DNA from: Hydrogenophaga sp.
GTDB taxonomy: Bacteria; Pseudomonadota; Gammaproteobacteria; Burkholderiales; Burkholderiaceae_C
Length of the DNA: 64,000 nt
Reading direction: 5' to 3'
NCBI GenBank assembly: GCA_016741995.1
Contig: JACVCO010000006.1
Span: 146,363 to 210,362, forward strand
Part shown: positions 34,113-43,608 of the stretch, piece by piece
Numbering within the stretch: position 1 is the first letter of the stretch
Layout of the letters: each line of letters starts with the position of its first letter
Translations under genes and position numbers: made by a program
Notes under the pieces: generated by a model
The model's database searches: none
Seen by the model: the letters and a program-made list of their open reading frames with translations, nothing else
Told to the model about the DNA's origin: nothing

Positions 34113-35237
34113 TTATTTCTGCCGCCAGGGCAGGCCGCGGCGGCGCCAGCCCCCCCGGGTTCCGCGGTGCGCCTGGTCGTCCGGATCCCCCTCGAAGCCC
34201 TCCAGGATGTTGTAGGCCTGCAGCCCGATGGCGGTGGCGCGTTGGGCGGCGGCAATGGAACGCACCCCGCTGCGGCACAGCATCACCAGGGGTTTGCCGC
34301 CCGCTGCGGCCCGCACCTGGGCATCGAAATCGGGGTTGGGCGCCATGCCGGGCCACTGTTTCCAGGCCACAGGCACCGCTTCGGGGACAAACCCCACCCA
34401 TTCACGCTCCGCATCGGTGCGCACGTCCACCAGCACGGCGCGGCCCTCGCGCACCCAGCGCCAGGCCAGCTCGGCCGACACGTCGCCCGCGTAGCTGGAC
34501 GCGTCGGCGCCCTGGGGCGGGCGCGGCGCGGCCAGCGCGTCACCGCCGGCGTCATGGCGCAAGCCCGAACTGAGGTTGGCCGGCACCGCCTCGTCGATGC
34601 GCCGTGGGCGCGGCAGGTTCAGGCCGTCCATCAAGGCCACGAACTCGGCCTCGCTGCGCCCGGCCACGCGCGCGTTGTGGCGCTTCTCGTGGCCGATGGT
34701 CGACTGCGTGCGCCCGTGGTAATCGTGCCCGGGCCAGACGGTGGTGTCGTCGGGCAGCTCGAACAGCACGCGCGTGAGGCTGCGGTAGAGATCGCTCGCG
34801 CTGCCGGACTGGAAATCGGTGCGCCCGCACCCGTCGATGAGCAAGGTGTCGCCGGTGAACACGTGGTCGCGCCAGACGTAGCTCATGCTGCCCGCCGTGT
34901 GGCCGGGGGTGTGCAGGGCGCGCAGCGTTTCACCGCCGAAGCGCAGTTCGTCGCCGTGCTCGAGTTGCACCACGGCGGTGCCGATGCCGCAGCCCGCGGG
35001 TGCCGCGGAGCGCGCGCCGGTGAGTTCCACCAGCCGGCCCGCGCTGGTGATGTGGTCGGCATGGGCGTGGGTTTCGATGGCCCAGACCAGCTTCAAGCCG
35101 TGGGCCTGAAGCGCGTCGAGATCGCGCTGCAATTGCTCGTCCACGGGATCGATGATCACCGCCTCTCGGCTGGCGGCGTCGAACAGCAGGTAGGTGTACG
35201 TGCTCGACGCCGGATCGAAAAACTGCAGGGGTTGCAT
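34113..35237 (-). CDS. Persulfide dioxygenase-like MBL hydrolase fused to rhodanese
   Basis: Fusion of 374 residues acting on sulfane sulfur. The N-terminal metallo-beta-lactamase domain (about 1-230) has THAHADH (His57, His59, Asp61, His62), HTPGHTAGSMSY and FTGDTLLIDGCGRTDFQSG, the ETHE1/persulfide dioxygenase pattern that oxidises glutathione persulfide to sulfite. The C-terminal rhodanese domain (about 250-365) carries the Cys of LCRSGVRS for sulfur transfer. Fusions of these two are known in bacteria. A GAGAG site precedes ATG 35237. No CstR or SqrR regulator or SQR gene is adjacent. The link to the quorum-sensing genes next door appears positional only. Confidence 0.87.
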   Translation of the reverse strand: MQPLQFFDPASSTYTYLLFDAASREAVIIDPVDEQLQRDLDALQAHGLKLVWAIETHAHADHITSAGRLVELTGARSAAPAGCGIGTAVVQLEHGDELRFGGETLRALHTPGHTAGSMSYVWRDHVFTGDTLLIDGCGRTDFQSGSASDLYRSLTRVLFELPDDTTVWPGHDYHGRTQSTIGHEKRHNARVAGRSEAEFVALMDGLNLPRPRRIDEAVPANLSSGLRHDAGGDALAAPRPPQGADASSYAGDVSAELAWRWVREGRAVLVDVRTDAEREWVGFVPEAVPVAWKQWPGMAPNPDFDAQVRAAAGGKPLVMLCRSGVRSIAAAQRATAIGLQAYNILEGFEGDPDDQAHRGTRGGWRRRGLPWRQK

Positions 35238-35257
35238 GGGGTGCTCTCAAAGGATGC

Positions 35258-35279
35258 GTGAGCCCCTGAATTGGCTCAC
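35258..35279. repeat. Inverted repeat upstream of the persulfide dioxygenase gene
   Basis: GTGAGCC-N8-GGCTCAC lies 20 bases upstream of ATG 35237 in the 242-base gap before the TRAP operon. Size and position suit an operator for the persulfide dioxygenase gene. No regulator gene is adjacent. Confidence 0.4.
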
Positions 35280-35479
35280 ATTGGTCTGCATGATGGGTCC
35301 GCGGCGTATTTCATCAAGCCGTTCAAAAAAATTCACGGCGCCCGGGGCCGACCCACCACCGAGGGGATGGGCGTGAGCCGCAGCTTGCAGCAACCTGAAC
35401 GTTGGTGAAAACCCTGTCTTGGTAAGCATGCTTGCGGAAGGATGATGGCTTTTTTCCCAACCCGTTCTGGAGACAACCG

Positions 35480-36598
35480 ATGACCGAGAAGAAGACCGTC
35501 ACGTCCCGCCGCGGCATGCTCAAAGGTGCTGCCGTCGCCACCGGCGCCATGGCCGTGCCGATGGTCGCCACCGCGCAGACCACCACGCTGCGCTTCCAGT
35601 CCACCTGGCCGGCCAAGGACATCTTCCACGAGTACGCCAACGACTTCGCCAAGAAGGTCAATGACATGGCCGGTGGCCGCCTCAAGATCGAGGTGCTGCC
35701 CGCCGGTGCCGTGGTGCCCGCGTTCCAGTTGCTCGAAGCGGTGGCCAAGGGCACGCTCGACGGCGGCCACGGCGTGATCGCCTACCACTACGGCAAGAAC
35801 TCGGCCCTGGCGCTGTGGGGTTCGGGCCCGGCCTTCGGCATGGACCCGAACATGGTGCTGGCATGGCACTACTACGGCGGCGGCAAGGATCTCGTGGCCG
35901 AGATCTACAAGTCGCTGAACATGGACGTGCAGTCGTTCCTCTACGGCCCGATGCCTTGCCAGCCCCTGGGCTGGTTCAAGAAGCCGGTGGCCAAGGTCGA
36001 GGACATGAAGGGCCTGAAGTTCCGCACTGTGGGCCTGGCCGTGGACGTGTTCACCGCCATGGGCACCGCCGTCAACCCGCTGCCCGGCGGTGAGATCGTG
36101 CCCGCGCTCGACCGCGGCCTGATCGACGCGGCCGAGTTCAACAACGCCTCGTCCGACCGCGTGCTCGGCTTCGCCGACGTGGTGAAGAACTGCATGCTGC
36201 AGAGCTTCCACCAGAGCGGCGAGCAGTTCGAGATCCTGTTCAACGGCCCGAAGTACAACGGCCTGAACGCCGAACTCAAGGCCATCATCGACTACGCCGT
36301 GCAGGCCGCCAGTGCCGACATGAGCTGGAAAGCGATCCACCGCAACAGCGAGGACTACATCGAGCTCAAGAAAGCCGGCGTGAAGTTCTACAAGACGCCC
36401 GACCCCGTGCTGCGCGCGCAGCTGGCGGCCTGGGACACGACCATCGCCAAGAAATCCGGCGAGAACGCGCTGTTCAAGAAGGTGCTCGATTCGCAGAAGG
36501 TCTTCGCCCAGCGCGCCGGCCAATGGCAGAACGACTACACCGTCGACTTCAAGATGGCCTACAACCACTACTTCGGCCGCGGCGCCAAGAAGAGCTGA
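35480..36598 (+). CDS. dctP: TRAP transporter periplasmic substrate-binding protein (DctP family, TakP-like)
   Basis: Solute receptor of 372 residues. The N-terminus has a twin-arginine signal (TSRRGMLKGAAVATGAMAVPMVATA), so it is exported folded or with a cofactor-like ligand, as in several TakP-type receptors. Mature sequence TTTLRFQSTWPAKDIFHEYANDFAKKVNDMAGGRLKIEVLPAGAVVP and KGLKFRTVGLAVDVFTAMGTAVNPLPGGEIVPALDRGLIDAAEFNN is typical of the DctP family, including the Arg that binds the ligand carboxylate. GGAGA precedes ATG 35480. Monocarboxylate 2-oxoacids are likely ligands by resemblance to TakP. A stem-loop separates it from dctQ. Confidence 0.88.
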   Translation: MTEKKTVTSRRGMLKGAAVATGAMAVPMVATAQTTTLRFQSTWPAKDIFHEYANDFAKKVNDMAGGRLKIEVLPAGAVVPAFQLLEAVAKGTLDGGHGVIAYHYGKNSALALWGSGPAFGMDPNMVLAWHYYGGGKDLVAEIYKSLNMDVQSFLYGPMPCQPLGWFKKPVAKVEDMKGLKFRTVGLAVDVFTAMGTAVNPLPGGEIVPALDRGLIDAAEFNNASSDRVLGFADVVKNCMLQSFHQSGEQFEILFNGPKYNGLNAELKAIIDYAVQAASADMSWKAIHRNSEDYIELKKAGVKFYKTPDPVLRAQLAAWDTTIAKKSGENALFKKVLDSQKVFAQRAGQWQNDYTVDFKMAYNHYFGRGAKKS

Positions 36599-36616
36599 TC
36601 CTTCAAGGGTCAGCCC

Positions 36617-36645
36617 AGAAAGGGCGCCCCTCGGGCGCCCTTTCT
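36617..36645 (+). terminator. Stem-loop between dctP and dctQ
   Basis: AGAAAGGGCGCCC-CTC-GGGCGCCCTTTCT is a perfect 13-base stem with a 3-base loop, 18 bases after the dctP stop. It lacks a long T-run (GTTTC follows). It probably attenuates read-through or stabilises the dctP mRNA 3' end, so that binding protein exceeds permease. Confidence 0.7.
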
Positions 36646-36662
36646 GTTTCCCGGAAATCGTC

Positions 36663-37286
36663 ATGCAAAAACTACTTCTGTCGGTCGACGCGTTGTCAAC
36701 CTGGTTCGGCAAGGCCTGCGCCTGGTCGGTGGTGGTCCTGACCGGCCTCATCACGTGGGAAGTCTTCTCCCGCTACGTGCTCAACAACCCGCACGCCTGG
36801 GTGCTGGACGCCCAGATCATGCTGTACGGCCTGCTCTTCATGACCGCAGGCGCCTACACCCTCGCCAAGAACGGCCACGTGCGCGGTGACGTGCTGTACG
36901 GCTTCTTCCAGCCGCGCACGCAGGCCAGCATCGACCTGGCGCTCTATGTGGTGTTCTTCCTGCCCGGCATCGTGGCCCTCACCTGGGCCGGGTGGACCTT
37001 CGCCAACGAATCGCTGGCGATCCGCGAACAGACCTTCAACGCCGACCCGCTGCCGGTCTACCCGTTCAAGTTCGTGGTGCCCGTGGCGGGCGCCTTCCTG
37101 CTGCTGCAGGGCATCGTGGAAATCATCCGTTGCGTGATCTGCATCCGCACCGGCGAATGGCCCAAACGTGAAGAAGACGTGGAAGAAGTCGACGTCGACA
37201 AACTCAAGGAAATGGTGCACGTGAAAGACGCCGACATCGAAGCACTGGACAAGAGCCTGACTGCTCAGCAGAAAGGTGGCCAGTGA
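36663..37286 (+). CDS. dctQ: TRAP transporter small permease, DctQ
   Basis: Integral membrane protein of 207 residues with four hydrophobic segments (about 20-42, 51-70, 92-113 and 130-152), the DctQ layout, plus a charged C-terminal tail (KREEDVEEVDVDKLKEMVHVKDADIEALDKSL) longer than usual. It pairs with DctM to form the Na+-driven importer served by DctP. It begins 64 bases after dctP, past the stem-loop, and its stop overlaps the dctM start (TGATG). The acidic helical tail may touch the equally unusual acidic loop of the partner DctM, which is inference. Confidence 0.88.
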   Translation: MQKLLLSVDALSTWFGKACAWSVVVLTGLITWEVFSRYVLNNPHAWVLDAQIMLYGLLFMTAGAYTLAKNGHVRGDVLYGFFQPRTQASIDLALYVVFFLPGIVALTWAGWTFANESLAIREQTFNADPLPVYPFKFVVPVAGAFLLLQGIVEIIRCVICIRTGEWPKREEDVEEVDVDKLKEMVHVKDADIEALDKSLTAQQKGGQ

Positions 37287-39274
37287 TGAAATTGCGCAAG
37301 GAACTCTGGTTCGGCTTCATCCTGATGGGCATCATCATCGCCGCGGCGGGGGTGATGGTGCTCAGCGTGGACAAGATGGAAAACGGCCACTACGGCCTGC
37401 TGATGCTCTCGCTGGTGGTCGTGGCCATCATGCTGGGCTTCCCCACCGCCTTCACGCTGATGGGCATGGGGATCATCTTCACCTTCTTCGCCTACCACTC
37501 GGGCGACCAGTCCGCGGCCGGGGCGATCCGCCAGACGCTGGACCTGATGGTGCAACGCGCGTTCTCCGTGATGGCGAACGACGTGCTGATCTCGATCCCG
37601 CTGTTCGTGTTCATGGGCTACCTCGTCGAACGCGCGAACCTGATCGAGAAGCTCTTCCGCGCCCTGCACCTGGCGCTGGCGCGCCTGCCAGGCTCGCTGG
37701 CCGTGGCCACGCTGGTCACCTGCACGGTGTTCGCCACCGCCACCGGCATCGTGGGTGCCGTGGTCACGCTCATGGGCCTGCTGGCACTGCCGCAGATGCT
37801 CAAAGGCGGTTACGACACGCGCCTGGCGGCCGGCGCCATCACCGCCGGCGGCTGCCTGGGCATCCTGCTGCCGCCTTCGGTGCTGCTGATCGTCTATGGC
37901 GCCACCGCGGGCGTGTCGGTGGTCAAGCTCTACGCGGGTGCGTTCTTCCCCGGCCTGATGCTGTCGGCGCTGTACATCATCTACGTGATCCTGCTGGCCA
38001 AGCTCAAGCCGGCCTGGGCGCCCCCGCTGTCGGCCGAGCAGCGCATCGTGCCGCTGCCCGAGCCGCTGCTCAAGATCGGCGCGCGCACCGGCGCATCGGC
38101 CCTGGCGGGCCTCGTCAACGGCCTCAAGGGCCGCAACAACCAGAGCGTGCCCGCGGGCTACCTGCTGCGCCAGCTGGGCATCGCGCTGCTGCCCGCGCTG
38201 CTGTTCGTGGCCGTGGCCATCCTGAGCTACCCCAGCGCCAAGGAGGAGATCGACGAAGAGCTGCCGAGCGAACTCGTGCAACTGGGTGCCAATGCGCCCG
38301 TGCGCGATGCGGGCAGCGGCCTGGCCGAACCACCCGGCGGCGAAGCCGACAGCGAATCCTCGGGTGGCCTGGCCGAGCCCCCGACCGATGAAGCCGATGG
38401 CGACAGCGTTGCCGAACCCGAGGGGGCGGAACCCGAAGAAGCGCCTGCCGCGGGGGGGTTGAGCGAACCGGGTGCACCGGCGGCGCCCGATGCCAATGCG
38501 CAGGCAGAACCCGAAGCCACCGGCGCGGGCGCGGGCTACTGGATCGGCGTCGGCATGGGCCTGGTGTCGCTGCTGGTCTTCTACGCGCTGCTCAGCTACG
38601 CACGCTTCGAGATCTTCAAGATGCTGCTCTCCAGCTTCTTCCCGCTGGTGGTGCTGATCCTGTTCGTGCTCGGCTCGATCGTGTTCGGCCTGGCCACACC
38701 CACCGAGGCAGCGGCCGTGGGAGCCTTCGGCGGCTTCCTGCTCGCGGCGGCCTACCGCAAGCTCACCTTCGCGGTGGTCAAGGAGAGCGTGTTCCTCACG
38801 GCCAAGACCAGCGCCATGGTGTGCTGGTTGTTCGTGGGTTCGGCGATCTTCTCGGCGGCGTTCGCGCTGCTGGGTGGCCAGGAGCTGGTGGAGCAGTGGG
38901 TGCTGGGCATGAACCTCAGCAAGACCGAGTTCCTCGTCATGACCCAGGTGATCATCTTCATCCTGGGCTGGCCGCTGGAGTGGACCGAGATCATCGTGAT
39001 CTTCATGCCCATCTTCATTCCGCTGCTCGACAACTTCAACGTCGACCCGCTGTTCTTCGGCCTGCTGGTGGCACTGAACCTGCAGACCGCGTTCCTGAGC
39101 CCGCCCGTGGCCATGAGCGCGTTCTACCTGAAGGGCGTGGCCCCCAAGCACGTGACGCTGAACCAGATCTTCGCCGGCATGATTCCCTTCATGGGCATCC
39201 AGATCATCGCCATCGTGATCCTCTACTGGTTCCCCGAGATCGGCCTGTGGCTGCCTTCGGTGCTCTACAACTGA
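37286..39274 (+). CDS. dctM: TRAP transporter large permease, DctM, with an acidic insertion
   Basis: Large membrane subunit of 662 residues, against about 425-450 for a standard DctM. Hydrophobic segments flank a hydrophilic insertion at about residues 317-417, rich in Glu, Asp, Pro, Ala and Gly, with repeated GGLAEPP units. The DctM motifs around GFPTAFTLMGMG, LPPSVLLIVYGATAGVSVVKLYAGAFFPGLML and TPTEAAAVGAFGG are intact, so the transporter should work. ATG 37286 overlaps the dctQ stop; a GTG at 37283 is in frame. A T-rich terminator follows. Long DctM variants exist in this TRAP subgroup, but this loop is conspicuous. Confidence 0.9.
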   Translation: MKLRKELWFGFILMGIIIAAAGVMVLSVDKMENGHYGLLMLSLVVVAIMLGFPTAFTLMGMGIIFTFFAYHSGDQSAAGAIRQTLDLMVQRAFSVMANDVLISIPLFVFMGYLVERANLIEKLFRALHLALARLPGSLAVATLVTCTVFATATGIVGAVVTLMGLLALPQMLKGGYDTRLAAGAITAGGCLGILLPPSVLLIVYGATAGVSVVKLYAGAFFPGLMLSALYIIYVILLAKLKPAWAPPLSAEQRIVPLPEPLLKIGARTGASALAGLVNGLKGRNNQSVPAGYLLRQLGIALLPALLFVAVAILSYPSAKEEIDEELPSELVQLGANAPVRDAGSGLAEPPGGEADSESSGGLAEPPTDEADGDSVAEPEGAEPEEAPAAGGLSEPGAPAAPDANAQAEPEATGAGAGYWIGVGMGLVSLLVFYALLSYARFEIFKMLLSSFFPLVVLILFVLGSIVFGLATPTEAAAVGAFGGFLLAAAYRKLTFAVVKESVFLTAKTSAMVCWLFVGSAIFSAAFALLGGQELVEQWVLGMNLSKTEFLVMTQVIIFILGWPLEWTEIIVIFMPIFIPLLDNFNVDPLFFGLLVALNLQTAFLSPPVAMSAFYLKGVAPKHVTLNQIFAGMIPFMGIQIIAIVILYWFPEIGLWLPSVLYN

Positions 39275-39293
39275 TCACCACTCATCCAGCCAG

Positions 39294-39318
39294 GGGGCGC
39301 TTCGGCGCCCCTTTTTTT
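39294..39318 (+). terminator. Rho-independent terminator after dctM
   Basis: GGGGCGC-TTCG-GCGCCCC is a 7-base stem with a stable UUCG tetraloop, followed directly by seven T residues. It lies 20 bases after the dctM stop and closes the TRAP operon. Confidence 0.92.
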
Positions 39319-39335
39319 CTGGTTTGCCGCTACCA

Positions 39336-39357
39336 TTGACGTTTACGTTAACGTCAA
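39336..39357. promoter_or_regulatory. Long dyad upstream of ppk2-icmF, LiuR-like operator candidate
   Basis: A 22-base near-palindrome with outer arms TTGACGTT and AACGTCAA around a TACGTT-type centre; ten of eleven pairs match. It lies 48-69 bases before the PPK2 start. The pattern resembles operators of MerR-family LiuR, which controls branched-chain amino acid and acyl-CoA catabolism, as far as I recall that motif. IcmF in the operon suits that assignment. Confidence 0.55.
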
Positions 39358-39404
39358 TCATGGCCGCCCGGTTACGGTAGGCCCCGACCCCTTCCGGAGA
39401 CGCC

Positions 39405-40286
39405 ATGCCCCGCCCCAGCGACGCCCGCCTGCCGTTCGACGAACAGGTGTTGCGCGCGCCCAAGGGCAGCCCCTGGCGAGCATGGCAGGTCGATCCCGAG
39501 GCCGCGAAGCCGCAGGTCTCGCTCAAGGCGCTCGACCCCGAAGCCAAGCCCTTCTCGGGTGGCGACAAAGCGGCCGACAAGGCCGCGGTCGATCGGCTGG
39601 CCGACGAGATCGACCGGTTGCAGAACGTGTTCCACCCCGATGGCCGCTTCAAGATGCTGGTGGTGCTGCAGGGCACCGACACCGCGGGCAAGGACGGCAC
39701 GGTGCGTGGCGTGTTCGCCCGCACCAGCCCGCTCGGTGTGCGCACCGTGGGCTGGAAGGCGCCCACCGAGATCGAGCGGGCGCACGACTACCTCTGGCGC
39801 ATCCACCAGACCATGCCCGGCAACGGCGAGATCGTGGTCTTCAACCGCAGCCACTACGAGGACGTGCTCGTGCCCGTGGTCAACGGCTGGATCGACAAGG
39901 CACAGACCCGCCAGCGCTACGCACACCTCAACGATTTCGAGCGCATGCTGGCCGAGACCGGCACCGTGATCCTGAAGTTCATGCTGCACATCGGCTTCGA
40001 CGAGCAGCGCCAGCGCCTGCAGGACCGCATCGACGACCCGGCGAAGCACTGGAAATTCAGCATGGGCGACATCGAGGTGCGCAAGCAGTGGCCGCAATAC
40101 CAGAAGGCCTACGAAGACCTGCTCGAAGCCACCAGCACGCCCTGGGCCCCCTGGACCATCGTGCCGGCCAACAGCAAGACGCACCGCAACCTCATGATCG
40201 CCACCATCGTGCGCGACACCCTCAAGGCGCTGGACTTGCGCTTTCCCCCGGAAGACCCCGCGCTGAAGAAACTGCGCGTGGAATGA
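39405..40286 (+). CDS. Polyphosphate kinase 2 family protein
   Basis: PPK2-type enzyme of 293 residues transferring phosphate between polyphosphate and nucleotides. Walker A is [10 protein letters not shown] (90-99), Walker B and lid regions are [11 protein letters not shown] (145-155), and [24 protein letters not shown] and [18 protein letters not shown] are family blocks. The size and N-terminal arm fit the single-domain class that phosphorylates AMP and/or NDP. It starts 48 bases after the dyad and ends 28 bases before icmF, so they share a transcript. Polyphosphate-driven nucleotide supply for the mutase's GTPase domain is a speculative link. Confidence 0.9.
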   Translation: MPRPSDARLPFDEQVLRAPKGSPWRAWQVDPEAAKPQVSLKALDPEAKPFSGGDKAADKAAVDRLADEIDRLQNVFHPDGRFKMLVVLQGTDTAGKDGTVRGVFARTSPLGVRTVGWKAPTEIERAHDYLWRIHQTMPGNGEIVVFNRSHYEDVLVPVVNGWIDKAQTRQRYAHLNDFERMLAETGTVILKFMLHIGFDEQRQRLQDRIDDPAKHWKFSMGDIEVRKQWPQYQKAYEDLLEATSTPWAPWTIVPANSKTHRNLMIATIVRDTLKALDLRFPPEDPALKKLRVE

Positions 40287-40314
40287 GCCACCCCGAGACC
40301 GAGAGAGACACGAC

Positions 40315-43300
40315 ATGACCCAGTTGAGCGCCGACTACCAGGCACTGGCCAACTACCGCCCGAAGAACAAGGTGCGCTTCGTCACCGCCGCGAGCCTGTT
40401 CGATGGCCACGACGCGGCCATCAACATCATGCGCCGCATCCTGCAGGGCATGGGTGCCGAGGTGATCCACCTCGGCCACAACCGCAGCGTGGACGAAGTC
40501 GTCACCGCCGCGTTGCAGGAAGACGTGCAGGGCATCGCGATCAGCAGCTACCAGGGCGGCCACGTCGAGTACTTCAAGTACATGGTCGACCTGCTCAAGG
40601 CACGCGGCGGCGCGCACATTCAGGTCTTCGGCGGCGGCGGCGGTGTGATCGTGCCAGGCGAAATCCAGGACCTGCAGGCCTACGGCGTGTGCCGCATCTA
40701 CAGCCCGGAAGACGGCCAGCGCATGGGCCTGCAGGGCATGATCGGCGAGATGGTCATGCGCTGTGACCAGGATCTCTCGGGCCACGCACCGAAGGCGCTG
40801 GCCGCGGTGCAAGGCCACGGCGAAATGAGTTGGCGCGCGCTCGCGCAACTCATCACCGTGATCGAGAACGGCCGCGCCGACGCCGCGCTGCTGCAGGCCG
40901 TGCGCGACGCGGCGGCGGGCGTCAAGACGCCGGTGCTGGGCATCACCGGCACGGGTGGCGCGGGCAAGTCCTCGCTCACCGACGAACTCATCCGCCGGCT
41001 GCGGCTGGACCAGAGCGACGCGCCGCGCGTGGCCGTGATCAGCATCGACCCGTCGCGCCGCAAGAGCGGTGGCGCGCTGCTGGGCGACCGCATCCGCATG
41101 AACGCCATCGGGCCGTGGCAGCAAGGCCCGCGCGTCTTCATGCGCTCGCTGGCCACGCGCGATTTCGGCAGCGAGATCAGCGCCGCCCTGCCCGACGTGA
41201 TCGCCGCCTGCAAGGCCGCCGGCTTCGATCTGGTGATCGTCGAGACCTCCGGCATCGGCCAGGGCGACGCGGCCATCGTGCCGCACGTGGACGTGCCGAT
41301 GTACGTGATGACGCCCGAGTTCGGCGCCGCGAGCCAGCTCGAGAAGATCGACATGCTCGACTTCGCCGAGTTCGTGGCGATCAACAAGTTCGACCGCAAG
41401 GGCGCGGCCGACGCGCTGCGTGACGTGGCCAAGCAGGTGCAGCGCAACAAGGAGGCCTGGGGCAAGCGCCCCGAAAACATGCCGGTGTTCGGCACCATGG
41501 CCGCGCGCTTCAACGACGACGGCGTGAGCGCGCTGTACCAGGCCCTCAAGCCGCGCCTGGCGGGTCTGGGCCTGGCGCTCACCGAGGGCCGCCTGCCCAC
41601 CGTGTCCGTGCGCCACAGCACCAACCAGACGCCCGTCGTGCCCGCGGCGCGCACCCGCTACCTGGCCGAGATCGCCGACACCGTGCGCGGCTACAAGAAG
41701 ACCGTGCGCGAGCAGGCGCGCCTGGCGCGCGAGATCCAGCAGCTGCGGGCCACCGCCGACATGCTGCGCAAGGACAAGCCCGAGCGCGCCCGCGCGGCCG
41801 AGGCCGTGATCGACCTGGCCCAGGTGCGCGAGCTTGACCAGGACAACGGTGCACGCAAGCTGCTGCTGCAATGGCCCGACATGCAGAAGGCCTACGCGGG
41901 CGACGAGTACGTGGTGAAGATCCGCGACAAGGAGATCCGCACCGCGCTCACCACCAAGAGCCTGTCGGGCACCGTGATCCGCAAGGTGGCACTGCCCAGC
42001 TACGAAGACCACGGCGAGCTGCTCAAGTGGCTGATGCTGGAGAACGTGCCGGGCAGCTTCCCGTACACGGCCGGTACCTTCGCCTTCAAGCGCGAGGGCG
42101 AAGACCCCACGCGCATGTTCGCGGGCGAAGGCGACGCCTTCCGCACCAACCGGCGCTTCAAGCTGCTCTCCGAAGGCATGCCGGCCAAGCGGCTGTCCAC
42201 CGCGTTCGACTCCGTCACGCTCTACGGCAACGACCCCGACCCGCGCCCCGACATCTACGGCAAGGTGGGCAACTCGGGTGTGAGCATCGCCACGCTGGAC
42301 GACATGAAGGTGCTCTACGGCGGCTTCGACCTGTGCCACCCGGCCACCTCGGTCTCCATGACCATCAATGGCCCGGCGCCCAGCATCCTGGCCATGTTCA
42401 TGAACACGGCCATCGACCAGAACCTGGAGAAGTTCAAGGCCGACAACGGCCGCGACCCCACCGACACCGAGGCCGCCAAGATCCGCGAATGGGTGCTGGC
42501 CAATGTGCGCGGCACGGTGCAGGCCGACATCCTCAAGGAAGACCAGGGCCAGAACACCTGCATCTTCAGCACCGAGTTCAGCCTGAAGGTGATGGGCGAC
42601 ATCGCCCAGTACTTCGTGCACCACGACGTGCGCAACTTCTATTCGGTGTCCATCAGCGGTTATCACATCGCCGAGGCCGGCGCCAACCCGATCAGCCAGC
42701 TCGCGTTCACGCTCTCCAACGGCTTCACCTTCGTGGAGGCGTATCTCGCGCGCGGCATGCACATCGACGACTTCGCGCCCAACCTGAGCTTCTTCTTCAG
42801 CAACGGCATGGACCCGGAGTACACGGTGATGGGCCGCGTGGCGCGGCGCATCTGGGCCGTGGCCATGCGCGAGAAGTACGGCGCCAACGAGCGCAGCCAG
42901 AAGCTCAAGTACCACATCCAGACGAGCGGCCGCAGCCTGCATGCGCAAGAGATCCAGTTCAACGACATCCGCACCACGCTGCAGGCGCTGATTGCGATCT
43001 ACGACAACTGCAACTCGCTGCACACCAACGCGTTCGACGAGGCCATCACCACGCCCACCGAAGACTCGGTGCGCCGCGCGATGGCGATCCAGCTCATCAT
43101 CAACCGCGAGTGGGGCCTGGCGAAGAACGAGAACCCGAACCAGGGCGCGTTCATCATCGACGAGCTCACCGAGCTGGTGGAAGAAGCGGTGCTGGCCGAG
43201 TTCGCCGCCATTGCCGAGCGCGGTGGTGTGCTGGGCGCCATGGAAACCGGTTACCAGCGCGGCCGCATCCAGGACGAGTCGATGCACTACGAGATGCTCA

Positions 43301-43608
43301 AGCACACCGGCGAGTTGCCCATCATCGGCGTGAACACCTTCCGCAACCCGCACGGCGACCCGATCCCGCAGTCGCTCGAACTGGCGCGCTCCACCGAAGA
43401 AGAAAAACAAAGCCAGCTGCAGCGCCTGCACGATTTCCACGCCCGCCACGCCCACGAAGCCCCGGCCATGCTCGAGCGCCTGAAGCAGGCCGTGATCGAG
43501 AACGGCAACGTCTTCGACGTGCTGATGGACGCCGTTCGCTGCTGCTCGCTGGGCCAGATCACCAGCGCGCTGTTCGAGGTCGGCGGCCAGTACCGGCGCA
43601 ACATGTGA
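40315..43608 (+). CDS. icmF: Isobutyryl-CoA mutase fused (B12 domain, G-protein chaperone, mutase)
   Basis: Adenosylcobalamin enzyme of 1097 residues interconverting isobutyryl-CoA and n-butyryl-CoA (some also act on pivalyl-CoA). Order: B12-binding domain about 18-150 with the DGHD motif (His32 as lower axial ligand); MeaI-like GTPase about 210-420 with P-loop [12 protein letters not shown] and [21 protein letters not shown]; linker; mutase barrel about 560-1097 ([31 protein letters not shown], [19 protein letters not shown]). It matches Cupriavidus IcmF almost throughout, so length and order are normal. ATG 40315. It links valine breakdown and butyryl-CoA chemistry to the acyl-CoA theme of the window. 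Confidence 0.95.
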   Translation: MTQLSADYQALANYRPKNKVRFVTAASLFDGHDAAINIMRRILQGMGAEVIHLGHNRSVDEVVTAALQEDVQGIAISSYQGGHVEYFKYMVDLLKARGGAHIQVFGGGGGVIVPGEIQDLQAYGVCRIYSPEDGQRMGLQGMIGEMVMRCDQDLSGHAPKALAAVQGHGEMSWRALAQLITVIENGRADAALLQAVRDAAAGVKTPVLGITGTGGAGKSSLTDELIRRLRLDQSDAPRVAVISIDPSRRKSGGALLGDRIRMNAIGPWQQGPRVFMRSLATRDFGSEISAALPDVIAACKAAGFDLVIVETSGIGQGDAAIVPHVDVPMYVMTPEFGAASQLEKIDMLDFAEFVAINKFDRKGAADALRDVAKQVQRNKEAWGKRPENMPVFGTMAARFNDDGVSALYQALKPRLAGLGLALTEGRLPTVSVRHSTNQTPVVPAARTRYLAEIADTVRGYKKTVREQARLAREIQQLRATADMLRKDKPERARAAEAVIDLAQVRELDQDNGARKLLLQWPDMQKAYAGDEYVVKIRDKEIRTALTTKSLSGTVIRKVALPSYEDHGELLKWLMLENVPGSFPYTAGTFAFKREGEDPTRMFAGEGDAFRTNRRFKLLSEGMPAKRLSTAFDSVTLYGNDPDPRPDIYGKVGNSGVSIATLDDMKVLYGGFDLCHPATSVSMTINGPAPSILAMFMNTAIDQNLEKFKADNGRDPTDTEAAKIREWVLANVRGTVQADILKEDQGQNTCIFSTEFSLKVMGDIAQYFVHHDVRNFYSVSISGYHIAEAGANPISQLAFTLSNGFTFVEAYLARGMHIDDFAPNLSFFFSNGMDPEYTVMGRVARRIWAVAMREKYGANERSQKLKYHIQTSGRSLHAQEIQFNDIRTTLQALIAIYDNCNSLHTNAFDEAITTPTEDSVRRAMAIQLIINREWGLAKNENPNQGAFIIDELTELVEEAVLAEFAAIAERGGVLGAMETGYQRGRIQDESMHYEMLKHTGELPIIGVNTFRNPHGDPIPQSLELARSTEEEKQSQLQRLHDFHARHAHEAPAMLERLKQAVIENGNVFDVLMDAVRCCSLGQITSALFEVGGQYRRNM

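Noticed and set aside
35419..35440. Sigma-54 promoter for the TRAP operon (TTGGTAAGCATGCTTGCGG)
   Set aside because: The GG and GC elements are separated by 11 bases rather than the required 10, and no enhancer-binding regulator gene is near.
40222..43455. Long minus-strand open frame (1077 codons) opposite icmF
   Set aside because: High GC makes long antisense frames common. It has no family motif, is rich in His, Arg and Val, and lies opposite a gene that matches IcmF throughout.
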